Counted from the stretch's first letter, positions 9,283-18,954 are shown. The stretch: 64,000 nt of DNA from an uncultured Porphyromonadaceae bacterium (GCA_947174335.1 CAMWIM010000003.1:17116-81115); one strand, 5' to 3'. The notes: generated by a model from the letters alone, not told the origin. Numbers and translations: made by a program.

Positions 9283-10863
9283 ATGGCAGTTACAAACCCG
9301 ACATCGAAATATGGAGACCGCAAAGGTCGCGACAAACAACAATCCGAGTACATCACTCAGGGACGTATGCAACCGCGTGACATCGATCTTGAACAAGCTG
9401 TGCTCGGCGCATTGATGCTCGAAAAAGATGCATACGCCGTTGTTTGCGACATGCTCAAACCCGAAACTTTCTATGAGCCGGCTCACAATTTGATTTTTGA
9501 AGCAATACGCGCCCTCGGTACCGCCCAGCAACCGATCGATATGCTGACCGTCACCGAACAGTTGCGTCAAGACGGAAATCTCGACAAAATCGGCGGCCCA
9601 ATATATATATCTGAGTTGACCTCGCGAGTTACATCGAGTGCCAACATTGAATTCCATGCCCGAATACTCGCTCAAAAATATGTTGCTCGCGAACTCATCT
9701 CGTTTGCAGCCAACATCGAGACTCAGGCATTTGACGAGAGTAACGATATTGACGACATTCTGCAAGTTGCCGAAGCCCGCATTTTTGAAATTTCACAGCG
9801 AAACGTAAAAAAACAGGTTACTCAAATCGACCCGGTCATTGCTCAGGCAATTGAACAGATTCAAATTGCAGCCAACCGCGAAACCGGTTTAAGTGGTCTT
9901 GCATCAGGCTATCACGATCTCGACAAAGTTACTTCGGGATGGCAAAACAGTGACCTCATCATCATTGCCGCACGTCCGGCGATGGGTAAAACAGCATTTG
10001 TGCTTTCAATGGCTAAAAACATGGCGGTCAACTACAACACCCCTATTGCCATTTTCTCGCTTGAAATGTCAAACCTTCAGCTTGTTAACCGTTTGATTTC
10101 AAATGTCTGCGAGATTGAAGGTGAAAAAATCAAGAGCGGTCGTCTTGACGAACGCGAATGGGACCAGTTGATGTCGCGCGTAAAAAATCTTCAGAGCGCA
10201 CCCCTCTTCATCGACGATACACCCGCCTTGTCAATCCTTGACTTGCGTACCAAAGCCCGCCGTCTTGTCAGCGAGCACGGTATCAAAATGATTATCATCG
10301 ACTACCTCCAGCTGATGAATGCTGCAGGTATGAAATTTGGTAGCCGCGAACAGGAGGTAAGTATGATTTCACGTTCTCTCAAACATCTTGCCAAAGAGCT
10401 TAACATCCCTATCATCGCCCTTTCACAGTTGAACCGTTCGGTCGAAAGCCGTTCCGACGACAAACGTCCTCAGTTGTCTGACCTTCGTGAATCGGGTGCA
10501 ATCGAGCAGGATGCCGATATCGTATGCTTTATCCACCGACCCGAGTACTACCTCAAAAGCGGTGTAAATGCCGAAGGACACGACATAAGAGGTCTTGCTC
10601 AGTTTATCATCGCCAAGCACCGTAGTGGTTCGGTTGGAGACATTGACATGAGATTTAGAAACAAGTTTGCCCGTTTTGAAAACTGGGTACCCAACGATAT
10701 TGATTCAGGTCATATCGAAACAATTGAATCTCGCTTAAATGGTGGAAATATTAGCAGATTGGGAGATGACTCCGATCCGCTTGCCGGACCGATACCAAGC
10801 TCTAATCCTCTCAACGGAGGCTCAGCCAACATCACAAATGATTACGAAAATCCTCCATTCTGA
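9283..10863 (+). CDS. dnaB: Replicative DNA helicase DnaB
   Basis: Hexameric helicase that unwinds DNA at the replication fork. The N-terminal primase-interacting domain begins near residue 25 (PRDIDLEQAVLGALM). The RecA-like domain has Walker A ARPAMGKTAF with Lys at 236, a Walker B strand IIIIDYLQLM, and the conserved LSQLNRSVE and LRESGAIEQDADIV. No intein interrupts the 526 residues. The C-terminal tail is Asn/Ser/Gly-rich and probably disordered. The M23 peptidase gene follows after 29 nt. Confidence 0.96.
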   Translation: MAVTNPTSKYGDRKGRDKQQSEYITQGRMQPRDIDLEQAVLGALMLEKDAYAVVCDMLKPETFYEPAHNLIFEAIRALGTAQQPIDMLTVTEQLRQDGNLDKIGGPIYISELTSRVTSSANIEFHARILAQKYVARELISFAANIETQAFDESNDIDDILQVAEARIFEISQRNVKKQVTQIDPVIAQAIEQIQIAANRETGLSGLASGYHDLDKVTSGWQNSDLIIIAARPAMGKTAFVLSMAKNMAVNYNTPIAIFSLEMSNLQLVNRLISNVCEIEGEKIKSGRLDEREWDQLMSRVKNLQSAPLFIDDTPALSILDLRTKARRLVSEHGIKMIIIDYLQLMNAAGMKFGSREQEVSMISRSLKHLAKELNIPIIALSQLNRSVESRSDDKRPQLSDLRESGAIEQDADIVCFIHRPEYYLKSGVNAEGHDIRGLAQFIIAKHRSGSVGDIDMRFRNKFARFENWVPNDIDSGHIETIESRLNGGNISRLGDDSDPLAGPIPSSNPLNGGSANITNDYENPPF

Positions 10864-10892
10864 ACCACTCTTGACCAAAGATATTATCACAA

Positions 10893-12566
10893 ATGAATAA
10901 GAATTTACTTGCACTTTTCATTTTTCTTTCTCCAATATTAACACTTTCGGCTCAAAAAGAACGCCCCACGGTCGGTCGTCCCCTTGATATTCCTGCTGTT
11001 TTTGCCGGAAACTTTGGTGAATTACGCCCTGACCACTTCCATTCGGGACTCGACTTCAAAACTCAGGGACGCACAGGATTGCCAATCCGAGCAATTGACA
11101 ACGGATATGTCAGCCGATGCATTGTTTCTCCGTGGGGTTTTGGTCGCGCTGTCTATATCGTCCATCCCGAAACAGGTTTAACCTCGGTATATGGTCACCT
11201 CGAAAGTTTTGCAAGTAAAATCGACGACATTGTCCGTGATGCTCAATATCAAAACGAGACCTTTTCTATCGATCTTGATTTTGAGCCCGACGAAATTCCT
11301 GTTAAACGTGGCGAAATTATCGGTCTAAGTGGAAATGCAGGTAGTTCGGGAGGGCCCCACCTCCACATGGATATACGCGACACCACCACCGGCGATGCTC
11401 TCGACCCGATGGAATTTTATCGCCAATATGTCAACGACAATGTTGCTCCAGAGGTGCGCCAAATCGGACTTTATCCCGTTCCCGACAAAGGTATCGTTGA
11501 CGGCTCGACCACAGGAACGGCACTCACGCCCTCTGATTTTTCAAAAGGTTTCACCGCGTGGGGAAAAGTTATGCCGGGTATCAACGCCTATGACCGAATG
11601 TCAGGAACAAATAACATTTATGGTGTAAAATATCTTACCCTTTTGGTTGACGGCAAACAAGTTTACAAACGCACGATTGACCGCTTCTCTTTTGACTCGA
11701 CACGCGCTGTCAACACGCTTGCTTATTATCCCGACGTTGCCCGTAGCGGACGATGGATGATGACAACCTACGTTCCGCCGACAAAACCGCTTGGCAACAT
11801 GATTGCAACCGAAGGCGACGGCTCTGTTGACATCAACGAGGAACGTGTTTATAAAATGGAATTTATTCTTGAAGACGAAATGGGTAATAAAACCCGTCGC
11901 TCATTCAACGTAAGCGGTAAAAAAAGTCCTATCCCGACAACTATTGGCAAAGGCAGCCTACTAAACTTTGACGGCGAACATTCATATAACAATGAGGGAG
12001 TCAAAGCACGACTTCCCAAAGGTGTTTTATATGATAACACTTATTTTAAAATTGATGTTGAGCCAACCGCTGAATATGCGTCGGTTTTAGCAACTATTGG
12101 CGACTATCTCGTGCCATTGGCTGGCGACATTCAAATTGAGATTCCGATTCTCAACGATACGATTGCCGATAAATCAAAATATTATCTCGGTCGTGTGTCG
12201 GGAAATCGTTGTTCGGCTGTCGATGCAATTTATGAAAATGGTGTTATGAAAGGCAGCGTCTCCCGATTCGGTCAATATGCTGTTTCAGTTGACAAGACAC
12301 CTCCCTCAATCGCCTCCATGACAAACAAAAAGACCGCACCCGGGTTTCTAAAATACCGCATCACCGACCGCCAGAGCGGAATAGACAATTATTATTGTGA
12401 AATCGACGGTCAGTTTGCACTCTTTGAACACGACGGCAAAACCTCGTCCATCTCATTCAAGATGGATCCGAAACGATTTAAGCATGGTGTTGATCACCGG
12501 CTTAAAATAACCGTCACTGATGCATGTGGCAATGTCACTGTTCACTCTACAAAATTCCATTGGTAA
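10893..12566 (+). CDS. Secreted M23-family metallopeptidase
   Basis: Predicted exported peptidase of the LytM/M23 type, which cleaves peptidoglycan cross-bridges. A signal peptide ends near LSAQ (residue 21). The catalytic domain lies at about 40-180 with zinc motif HSGLD (His50, Asp54) and the second motif PHLHMD (His156, His158), so the site looks intact. The remaining 370 residues are beta-rich and of unknown function; similar long M23 proteins are common in Bacteroidales (recall). It lies between dnaB and trkH with 29 and 15 nt gaps. Confidence 0.87.
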   Translation: MNKNLLALFIFLSPILTLSAQKERPTVGRPLDIPAVFAGNFGELRPDHFHSGLDFKTQGRTGLPIRAIDNGYVSRCIVSPWGFGRAVYIVHPETGLTSVYGHLESFASKIDDIVRDAQYQNETFSIDLDFEPDEIPVKRGEIIGLSGNAGSSGGPHLHMDIRDTTTGDALDPMEFYRQYVNDNVAPEVRQIGLYPVPDKGIVDGSTTGTALTPSDFSKGFTAWGKVMPGINAYDRMSGTNNIYGVKYLTLLVDGKQVYKRTIDRFSFDSTRAVNTLAYYPDVARSGRWMMTTYVPPTKPLGNMIATEGDGSVDINEERVYKMEFILEDEMGNKTRRSFNVSGKKSPIPTTIGKGSLLNFDGEHSYNNEGVKARLPKGVLYDNTYFKIDVEPTAEYASVLATIGDYLVPLAGDIQIEIPILNDTIADKSKYYLGRVSGNRCSAVDAIYENGVMKGSVSRFGQYAVSVDKTPPSIASMTNKKTAPGFLKYRITDRQSGIDNYYCEIDGQFALFEHDGKTSSISFKMDPKRFKHGVDHRLKITVTDACGNVTVHSTKFHW

Positions 12567-12581
12567 TCATCACTTTAAGCA

Positions 12582-14063
12582 ATGAGTATTTTTGAAAGTC
12601 GTAAAAAAAACATTAATATTCCGATGATTTTCAGAGTAATCGGTATATTGTTGATATTCGAGGCATTCTTCATGTGTCTGCCTTTGATTGTAGCATTAAT
12701 CTACCATGAATCAGACACTAAAATTTTCGGACTGACCGCAGCATCTACACTCATTATAGGATGCTTGCTCGGTTTTGTAATGAAAGTTGACCACCGCGAG
12801 ATGGGAAAACGCGAAGGCTTTTTACTGACCTCGCTCGTTTGGGTGGTTTTCTCTTTCTTTGGCATGGCTCCTTTCATCTTCGGCTCGCCCAACCTGTGTG
12901 TCAGCGACGCCTTTTTTGAATCAATGTCAGGTTTTACCACCACCGGCTCATCGGTTTTATCAGAAGACATTGAAATTTCTCATGCCATTCATTTTTGGCG
13001 TTCACTGATGCAATGGATTGGCGGTATGGGAATCATTCTTTTTACCCTCGCCGTACTCCCGATGTTGAACTCTTCGGGCGGAATGCAGATGTTCAATGCC
13101 GAGGTCACCGGAATTACTCACGACAAATTAAAACCGCGCGTCAGCCAAACCGCCAAACGTCTTTGGGCGGTCTATACAGCCTTGACAATAACCCTCATTT
13201 TCTTGCTATGGTTTGGACCGATGAACTTTTTTGACGCTATCTGTCACGCACTCAGTACAATATCAACCGGCGGATTCTCAACCCGCGCTGAAAGCATCTC
13301 GGCTTGGAACTCGATGTATGTCAAAATAGTCCTGACAATCTTTATGTTTATGGGCGGTATCAACTTTGCCATTCTATATAAAGGGGTTACCGGACACTTT
13401 AAATCTCTTTGGGAAAATCAGGCATTCCGATTTTACGCATTTATGACAGCCCTCATGTTCTGCGTATTTTCATTTACCCTGTTTCTCAACCATACAGCAA
13501 CCTCATTTGAAACACTCGTCATCGACCCGATTTTTCAGATTGTTTCGATGATGACCTCAACGGGTTATACAGTTAACAATTTGGAGAACTGGGGCGTATT
13601 TCTCATCCTGATTTGCATAATCCTGATGTTTTTCGGAGCATGTGCAGGTTCAACCAGCGGTGGTGCCAAACTCGACCGCGCTCTTGTTTTGATGAAAGAT
13701 GTCCGCAACGAAGTTTATCGCGTACTCCATCCCAATTCGGTTCTGTCTGTAAAAATCGGCAATCGCATATTATCACCCGAAATCGTTGCAAAAGTTATCG
13801 CCTTTATCCTTCTTTACGGAGTTGTCATCGTTGTGGGCGCACTGATTTTGACAATGATGAATGTTCCGCTTGTCGACTCGCTGTTTGCTTCTTTTTCATG
13901 TGTCAGCAACGCCGGAGTTTCGGCGGCTGAGACCGGAGCAGGTTCGACCTACGAAATTTTCGGAGGAGCCGGCAAATGGATTTTATCGATTCTCATGCTG
14001 ATAGGCCGTCTCGAACTTTTTACGGTAATTGTCCTTTTCACCCCCGGATTTTGGCGCCGATAA
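12582..14063 (+). CDS. trkH: Potassium uptake protein, TrkH family
   Basis: Integral-membrane K+ channel subunit of the Trk/Ktr superfamily. The 493 residues contain about ten or more hydrophobic segments with repeated pore-loop motifs (FTTTGSSV, STGGFSTR, MTSTGY, SCVSNAGVS) that correspond to the four selectivity-filter half-repeats. The cytosolic regulatory subunit TrkA is not adjacent: M23 lies upstream and frdC downstream. It starts 15 nt after the M23 gene and may share its transcript. Confidence 0.92.
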   Translation: MSIFESRKKNINIPMIFRVIGILLIFEAFFMCLPLIVALIYHESDTKIFGLTAASTLIIGCLLGFVMKVDHREMGKREGFLLTSLVWVVFSFFGMAPFIFGSPNLCVSDAFFESMSGFTTTGSSVLSEDIEISHAIHFWRSLMQWIGGMGIILFTLAVLPMLNSSGGMQMFNAEVTGITHDKLKPRVSQTAKRLWAVYTALTITLIFLLWFGPMNFFDAICHALSTISTGGFSTRAESISAWNSMYVKIVLTIFMFMGGINFAILYKGVTGHFKSLWENQAFRFYAFMTALMFCVFSFTLFLNHTATSFETLVIDPIFQIVSMMTSTGYTVNNLENWGVFLILICIILMFFGACAGSTSGGAKLDRALVLMKDVRNEVYRVLHPNSVLSVKIGNRILSPEIVAKVIAFILLYGVVIVVGALILTMMNVPLVDSLFASFSCVSNAGVSAAETGAGSTYEIFGGAGKWILSILMLIGRLELFTVIVLFTPGFWRR

Positions 14064-14128
14064 GACAAAAAAGTCGATTGAGTTAAAGAATTTTTTCCTT
14101 AATTCTTGTAAAGACGATTAATTTGTCT

Positions 14129-14136
14129 TAAATTTG
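14129..14136 (+). promoter_or_regulatory. -7 box upstream of frdCAB, with hairpin near the transcript 5' end
   Basis: TAAATTTG at 14129-14136 matches the Bacteroidetes -7 box. The predicted start is near 14143, giving a leader of about 88 nt. That leader begins almost exactly with an 8-bp inverted repeat (14142-14149 and 14156-14163, aaataagt/acttattt, 6-nt loop). A 5'-terminal hairpin like this could stabilise the mRNA, which is inference. Confidence 0.5.
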
Positions 14137-14230
14137 TCGGGAAATAAGTAAACACACTTATTTCATCACTCCAATCATTAACTTTAAATCACTAATAAAA
14201 TCATTAATAAACTAAACATCCTAACTTTCT

Positions 14231-15253
14231 ATGTGGTTATTTAACTCTTCTATAGGTAGGAAATTCGTTATGGCTTTGACCGGCGCATTTCTTGTCCTAT
14301 TTGTCACATTTCACGTTTTGATGAATGGTGTTGCCATCTTCTGGCCAGCCGCTTACAACACAGTTTGTGAGTTCCTCGGTGCCAACTGGTATGCACTCAT
14401 CGCCAGTGCTATCCTCGCTCTCGGCTTCATCATTCACATTATTTTTGCAGTTTGGTTGACCCTCCAGAACCGCAACGCTCGCGGTAACGACCGCTACAAC
14501 GTGGTTAAAAAACCTTTGCAGGTTGAATGGTCTTCTCAAAACATGCTCGTTCTCGGTGTTGTTATCCTCGCCTTCCTGGTCATCCACATGATCCAATTCT
14601 GGGCTAAGATGCAGTTTGCCGAAATCTTCCACGTTAACGTCGTTGACCCTGATAACGGTTTGTCAGTTCCCCCTGCTGCCGGTACTTGGTTCCTTCAGAT
14701 CGCTTTCAGCCAGTGGTACACTCTCCCGATCTACATCATCGGCTTTGTTGCTCTCTGGTTCCACATGACTCACGGTTTCTGGTCTATGTTCCAGACTTGT
14801 GGTTGGAACGGTCAAATCTGGCTTGAACGTACTAAATGTATCGCTAACTGGTGGACTTCAATCGTTGTCGGTCTCTTCCTCATCGAAGCCGTTGTCTTCA
14901 CCGTTCAGGCTAACAAAGGTGCTTACACCGCTTGCCCCGAACTTCAGGAACAGTACATCGAAATGGTTGCCGAAGGTCAGAACGCTTCTGTTCCTGCCGG
15001 AATTTGCGCTACTCCCTGTGAAAAAAACGCTGTAGCCTGTGACGGCAAACATCAGCACAAACACGACTGTCAGGCTGAGAAAAACTGTCAGGAAAACAAA
15101 TGTGCCGATCAGAATTGCGAAAAACAAGATTGCAAGAAACAAGATTGCGAAAAACAAGACTGCAAGAAACAAGATTGCAAGAAAAGCGACTGCACTCATA
15201 AAGATTGCAAACACGCTGTAGAAACTGAAAACACAAATTCTTCAAACAATTAA
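14231..15253 (+). CDS. frdC: Fumarate reductase/succinate dehydrogenase cytochrome b subunit with Cys-repeat tail
   Basis: Membrane anchor of the complex that passes electrons from quinol to fumarate. Residues 1-230 form the usual five-helix di-haem cytochrome b of Wolinella/Bacteroides type, with histidines in [24 protein letters not shown] and [11 protein letters not shown] as likely haem ligands. At 340 residues it is about 100 longer than the form I know. The extra tail has a His cluster (KHQHKHDC), at least 13 Cys and seven Cys spaced exactly five apart (296, 301, 306, 311, 316, 321, 326) in Cys-Lys/Glu-Lys-Gln-Asp units. No frameshift is apparent. If the topology matches Wolinella FrdC (N in, five helices), the tail would face the periplasm (inference). 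Confidence 0.93.
   Translation: MWLFNSSIGRKFVMALTGAFLVLFVTFHVLMNGVAIFWPAAYNTVCEFLGANWYALIASAILALGFIIHIIFAVWLTLQNRNARGNDRYNVVKKPLQVEWSSQNMLVLGVVILAFLVIHMIQFWAKMQFAEIFHVNVVDPDNGLSVPPAAGTWFLQIAFSQWYTLPIYIIGFVALWFHMTHGFWSMFQTCGWNGQIWLERTKCIANWWTSIVVGLFLIEAVVFTVQANKGAYTACPELQEQYIEMVAEGQNASVPAGICATPCEKNAVACDGKHQHKHDCQAEKNCQENKCADQNCEKQDCKKQDCEKQDCKKQDCKKSDCTHKDCKHAVETENTNSSNN
15116..15208 (+). repeat. 15-bp tandem repeat inside frdC
   Basis: TGC codons recur every 15 bp at 15116, 15131, 15146, 15161, 15176, 15191 and 15206. The intervening bases are nearly identical in the first five units (TGC + AAGAAACAAGAT or GAAAAACAAGAT types) and drift in the last two. The reading frame is kept throughout, so it is a coding microsatellite-like array prone to unit gain or loss. 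Confidence 0.9.
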
Positions 15254-15263
15254 ACCATCAGAT

Positions 15264-17291
15264 ATGGCAGACTACACTAAACTTGACGGGATGATCGATT
15301 CGACCCCCATCATGAAAGATTATGCCGACATCGAATCGTCGAAACTCCCTGAATTTCAGATTGACTCTAAAATTCCCGAAGGTCCCATAGCTGAAAAATG
15401 GACCAACTATAAAGCTCACCAGAAGCTCGTTAACCCCGCCAACAAACGTAACCTTGATGTTATCGTTGTCGGCACAGGTCTTGCAGGTGCTTCTGCAGCA
15501 TCTACCCTCGCTGAGATGGGCTTCAACGTAACTAACTTCTGCATCCAGGACTCACCTCGCCGCGCTCACTCTATCGCCGCTCAGGGTGGTATCAATGCTG
15601 CTAAAAACTATCAGAACGACGGTGACTCGGTTTATCGTCTTTTCTACGACACTGTAAAAGGCGGTGACTTCCGCGCTCGCGAAGCAAACGTTTATCGTCT
15701 TGCCGAAGTTTCTAACAACATCATCGACCAGTGCGTTCAACAAGGTGTTCCCTTCGCTCGTGAATACGGCGGTCTCCTCGCCAACCGTTCATTCGGTGGT
15801 GCTCAGGTTTCTCGTACATTCTATGCCAAAGGTCAAACCGGTCAGCAGCTCCTCCTCGGTGCTTACGCTTCTCTCAACCGCCAAATCCAAAAAGGTAAAG
15901 TTAAATCATACAACCGTCGCGAAATGCTCGACATCGTCCTCATCGACGGTCGCGCTCGCGGTATCATCGTCCGCAACCTCATCACCGGCGAAATCGAACG
16001 TTATGCAGCTCACGCTGTAGTTCTCGCTACCGGTGGTTATGGACGTGCATTCTTCCTTTCAACCAACGCTATGGGTTGCAACGGTTCAGCTGCTATCCAG
16101 GCATTCAAGAAAGGTGCTTACCTCTCTAACCTTGCCTTCACTCAGATTCACCCGACATGTATCCCCGTTCACGGCGAAGACCAGTCTAAGCTCACCCTTA
16201 TGAGTGAATCTCTCCGTAATGACGGTCGTATCTGGGTTCCCAAGAAAAAAGAAGATGCTGAAGCTATCCGCGCAGGCAAAAAGAAACCTACCGATATCCC
16301 CGACGAAGACCGTGACTTCTATCTCGAACGTCGCTATCCCGCCTTCGGTAACCTTTGCCCACGTGACATCGCCAGCCGTGCCGCTAAAGAACGCTGCGAC
16401 GCTGGTTATGGTGTTGGTACCGGTAACGCTGTTTACCTCGACTTCAAATACGCTATCCAGCGTGATGGCGAGGCTGCAGTTCGCGACCGCTACGGCAACC
16501 TCTTCGACATGTATCAGATGATTTCTGATGACAACCCCTACGAAACACCGATGATGATCTTCCCCGCAAGCCACTACACCATGGGTGGTATCTGGGTTGA
16601 CTACGAACTCCAGACCTCAATCAAAGGTCTCTTCGCTATCGGTGAATGTAACTTCTCTGACCACGGTGGTAACCGTCTTGGTGCATCTGCCCTCATGCAG
16701 GGTCTTGCTGACGGATACTTTGTATTGCCCTACACAATGCAAAACTACCTCTCTGACCAGATTAAAGTTCCCCATTTCACTACCGACACTCCCGAATTTG
16801 ATAAAGCTGAAAAAGATGTTCGCGATCGTATCGAACGCCTCATGAACATCAAGGGTACAAAATCACCCGATCAGCTCCACAAAAAACTCGGTCACGTTAT
16901 GTGGGAACTCGTTGGTATGGGTCGTACACTCAAAGGTCTCGTAAAAGCTATCGACGAAATCGAAGAAGTTCGCAAAGAATTCTATTCTGACCTCCGCATC
17001 GTTGGTAAAGCTGACGACCTCAACCTTGAACTCGAAAAAGCCCTCCGTCTCGAAGACTTCCTTGTAATGTCTAAGATGATGGCTATCGACGCTCTCCACC
17101 GTAACGAGTCTTGTGGTGCTCACTTCCGTGAAGAATACCAGACTCCCGACGGTGAAGCTGCCCGTAACGACAAAGACTATATGTATGTCAGCTGCTGGAA
17201 ATATACCGGCGACAACGAAAAGCCCATCCTTCTCAAAGAAGATCTCAAATATGAGGCTATTCAAGTTCAGACACGTAACTATAAGTCATAA
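15264..17291 (+). CDS. frdA: Fumarate reductase/succinate dehydrogenase flavoprotein subunit
   Basis: Catalytic subunit that reduces fumarate to succinate, the terminal step of anaerobic respiration in Bacteroidales. The FAD-binding fold is seen in [12 protein letters not shown]. His102 in [18 protein letters not shown] is the expected covalent FAD attachment site. Substrate-site motifs include [28 protein letters not shown] and SHYTMGG. The 675-residue protein appears to have about 27 extra residues between the start and [12 protein letters not shown] compared with the Bacteroides form I remember. It lies between frdC (10 nt gap) and frdB (26 nt gap). Confidence 0.96.
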   Translation: MADYTKLDGMIDSTPIMKDYADIESSKLPEFQIDSKIPEGPIAEKWTNYKAHQKLVNPANKRNLDVIVVGTGLAGASAASTLAEMGFNVTNFCIQDSPRRAHSIAAQGGINAAKNYQNDGDSVYRLFYDTVKGGDFRAREANVYRLAEVSNNIIDQCVQQGVPFAREYGGLLANRSFGGAQVSRTFYAKGQTGQQLLLGAYASLNRQIQKGKVKSYNRREMLDIVLIDGRARGIIVRNLITGEIERYAAHAVVLATGGYGRAFFLSTNAMGCNGSAAIQAFKKGAYLSNLAFTQIHPTCIPVHGEDQSKLTLMSESLRNDGRIWVPKKKEDAEAIRAGKKKPTDIPDEDRDFYLERRYPAFGNLCPRDIASRAAKERCDAGYGVGTGNAVYLDFKYAIQRDGEAAVRDRYGNLFDMYQMISDDNPYETPMMIFPASHYTMGGIWVDYELQTSIKGLFAIGECNFSDHGGNRLGASALMQGLADGYFVLPYTMQNYLSDQIKVPHFTTDTPEFDKAEKDVRDRIERLMNIKGTKSPDQLHKKLGHVMWELVGMGRTLKGLVKAIDEIEEVRKEFYSDLRIVGKADDLNLELEKALRLEDFLVMSKMMAIDALHRNESCGAHFREEYQTPDGEAARNDKDYMYVSCWKYTGDNEKPILLKEDLKYEAIQVQTRNYKS

Positions 17292-17317
17292 TCTTTAAAA
17301 CCACGAGATTACCTACA

Positions 17318-18073
17318 ATGGAAACTACAATTAATGTAAACTTGAAAATTTGGCGTCAACGTGGTCCTAAAGAAAAAGGCCAGTTCGTCACTTATCGTGT
17401 TGAAAACGTTTCGACCGGATCTTCTTTCCTCGAAATGCTCGACATGCTCAACCAGCAACTCGTTGAGAAAAACGAAGAACCTGTTGCATTTGACTCTGAC
17501 TGCCGCGAAGGTATCTGCGGTATGTGCTCGCTCTACATCAACGGTCACCCCCACGGTCCCGTTCAGGGCATCACTACATGTCAGCTTCACATGCGTAAAT
17601 TTAAAAACGAAGATACAATCACAATCGAACCTTGGCGTTCGGCTGCATTCCCCGTTATCCGCGACCTTATGGTTGACCGTAACGCCTTCGATAAAATTCA
17701 ACAGGCAGGTGGTTATGTATCATTCAACTGCGGTGGCGCTCAGGATGCCAACAACCTCCCCATCTCTAAGGAAGTTGCCGACACCGCTATGGACTCTGCA
17801 ACCTGCATCGGCTGTGGTGCTTGTGTAGCCGCTTGTAAAAACGGTTCTGCAATGCTCTTCGTTTCAGCTAAAGTCAGCCAGTTTGCAGTTCTTCCTCAAG
17901 GTCAGGTTGAACGCGCTCGCCGCGCTCGCGCAATGGTTCGCAAAATGGATGAGCTCGGTTTCGGTAACTGTACCAACACCGGTGCTTGTGCCGCTGAATG
18001 TCCCAAAAACATTTCTTTGAGCAACATCGCACGCCTCAACCGCGAATTCATCAAAGCTAAAATCGCTGAATAA
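17318..18073 (+). CDS. frdB: Fumarate reductase/succinate dehydrogenase iron-sulfur subunit
   Basis: Electron-transfer subunit linking the FrdC haems to the FrdA flavin. The N-terminal ferredoxin domain has the [2Fe-2S] ligands in CREGICGMC and a later Cys (about residue 88). The C-terminal domain has [11 protein letters not shown] and [12 protein letters not shown], the ligands for the [4Fe-4S] and [3Fe-4S] clusters. The 251-residue length is normal. A strong terminator follows, so the unit is frdC-frdA-frdB. Confidence 0.96.
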   Translation: METTINVNLKIWRQRGPKEKGQFVTYRVENVSTGSSFLEMLDMLNQQLVEKNEEPVAFDSDCREGICGMCSLYINGHPHGPVQGITTCQLHMRKFKNEDTITIEPWRSAAFPVIRDLMVDRNAFDKIQQAGGYVSFNCGGAQDANNLPISKEVADTAMDSATCIGCGACVAACKNGSAMLFVSAKVSQFAVLPQGQVERARRARAMVRKMDELGFGNCTNTGACAAECPKNISLSNIARLNREFIKAKIAE

Positions 18074-18096
18074 TTCTTTCACGAAATAATAGCTCT

Positions 18097-18134
18097 GAGC
18101 GCCGAGTCATCCGCGACTCGGCGCTCTTTTTTTT
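18097..18134 (+). terminator. Intrinsic terminator of frdCAB
   Basis: A perfect 12-bp GC-rich stem (gagcgccgagtc and its complement) with a 6-nt loop is followed immediately by eight Ts. This is the most canonical terminator in the window. Confidence 0.93.
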
Positions 18135-18191
18135 AAACAATAAAAATAAATAATAGTCTCTTATTTATTAGGATAATTCGATGGGAAAGGT

Positions 18192-18199
18192 TAAATTTG
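18192..18199 (+). promoter_or_regulatory. -7 box upstream of the ORF6N gene
   Basis: TAAATTTG followed by CA fits the Bacteroidetes -7 element. The predicted leader to the ORF6N start at 18308 is about 100 nt and holds no recognised RNA element. Confidence 0.45.
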
Positions 18200-18307
18200 C
18201 ACCCATGAAACAATATCCTATAGCTTGATGGCTCTGAAGCTTCCTGGATTCATCACTTCAAAAGTAGTACTTTGGTCTGAGTAAAAAAATTTCAAAAAAC
18301 GAACACA

Positions 18308-18865
18308 ATGGCTAACATTATAAAACTCGCAGATGTAGAATCAGCTATAATAGAATTGAGAGGACAGCGCATTATTCTTGACAGCGATGTAGCACGTCTA
18401 TATGGCGTTGAGACTAGAGAGGTGAATCAGGCAATACGAAACAATCCCGATAAATTTCCTGCAGGTTACGTTCTGGAATTAACAAAACAAGAGAAAACAG
18501 AGGTTATCAAAATTTTTGATAACCCCCAGCTAAAGTTCTCGCCAAAAACTCCCAAAGCATTTACTGAGAAAGGTTTATATATGCTCGCGACCATTCTAAA
18601 AGGTACAGTAGCTACCCAAACAACCATAGCAATTGTTGAGACTTTTACCAAGATGAGGGAATTGTCCCGTACAGTTGGGGAACTGACCAATTCTTCCGAT
18701 GAATTTCGTCAAAAATCCCTTATGCAACAAAGCGGTGATATTTTGGCTGATTTGTTGGATGACGGAATGAGAGCGACCGATACTGAGACTACAATAGAAT
18801 TAAATTTCGCCGTTTTGAAATTGAAGCACACGGTTAAGCGTAAAAAAGATAACACCAAAAAATAA
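18308..18865 (+). CDS. ORF6N domain-containing protein
   Basis: A 185-residue protein whose first ~95 residues match the ORF6N domain as I know it: ILDSDVARLYGVETREVNQ, then NPDKFPAGYVLELTKQE. This domain is a DNA-binding module found in phage antirepressor-like proteins, often with KilA-N or Bro domains. The C-terminal half is helical and charged, ending in a Lys-rich tail. The gene stands alone between the frd terminator and the ilv promoter with its own promoter and terminator. No phage or integrase gene is near, so it looks like an orphan of mobile origin (inference). Confidence 0.85.
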   Translation: MANIIKLADVESAIIELRGQRIILDSDVARLYGVETREVNQAIRNNPDKFPAGYVLELTKQEKTEVIKIFDNPQLKFSPKTPKAFTEKGLYMLATILKGTVATQTTIAIVETFTKMRELSRTVGELTNSSDEFRQKSLMQQSGDILADLLDDGMRATDTETTIELNFAVLKLKHTVKRKKDNTKK

Positions 18866-18914
18866 CAATAAAACGACCGAAATGTTTAAATAACATAATC
18901 GGTCATTTTTATTG
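18866..18914 (+). terminator. Terminator after the ORF6N gene
   Basis: Inverted repeat caataaaacgaccga (18866-18880) pairs with its near-complement at 18899-18914 around an 18-nt loop. The right arm is T-rich. Confidence 0.65.
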
Positions 18915-18946
18915 CAATTTATTACTAAAAATCTAATTTAAAATTG

Positions 18947-18954
18947 TAATTTTG
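18947..18954 (+). promoter_or_regulatory. -7 box and leader of the ilv operon
   Basis: TAATTTTG at 18947-18954 followed by CA matches TAnnTTTG. The predicted leader of about 90 nt is very AT-rich. It contains a perfect 16-bp palindrome, TTTTAAAGCTTTAAAA (19022-19037), 13 nt before ilvD, a possible operator. I see no branched-chain-rich leader peptide or attenuator. Confidence 0.5.

Noticed and set aside
15116..15208. Regular short repeats that might suggest a CRISPR array
   Set aside because: Units are 15 bp with no unique spacers and lie in frame inside frdC.
15009..15245. Minus-strand open frames with repeated Asn-Leu-Val segments opposite the frdC tail
   Set aside because: They are mirror images of the 15-bp coding repeat on the plus strand; frdC is intact with strong homology and explains the sequence.
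18205..18228. A seven-codon frame (MKQYPIA) downstream of the ORF6N promoter as a leader peptide
   Set aside because: Too short to support and no attenuator structure is linked to it.
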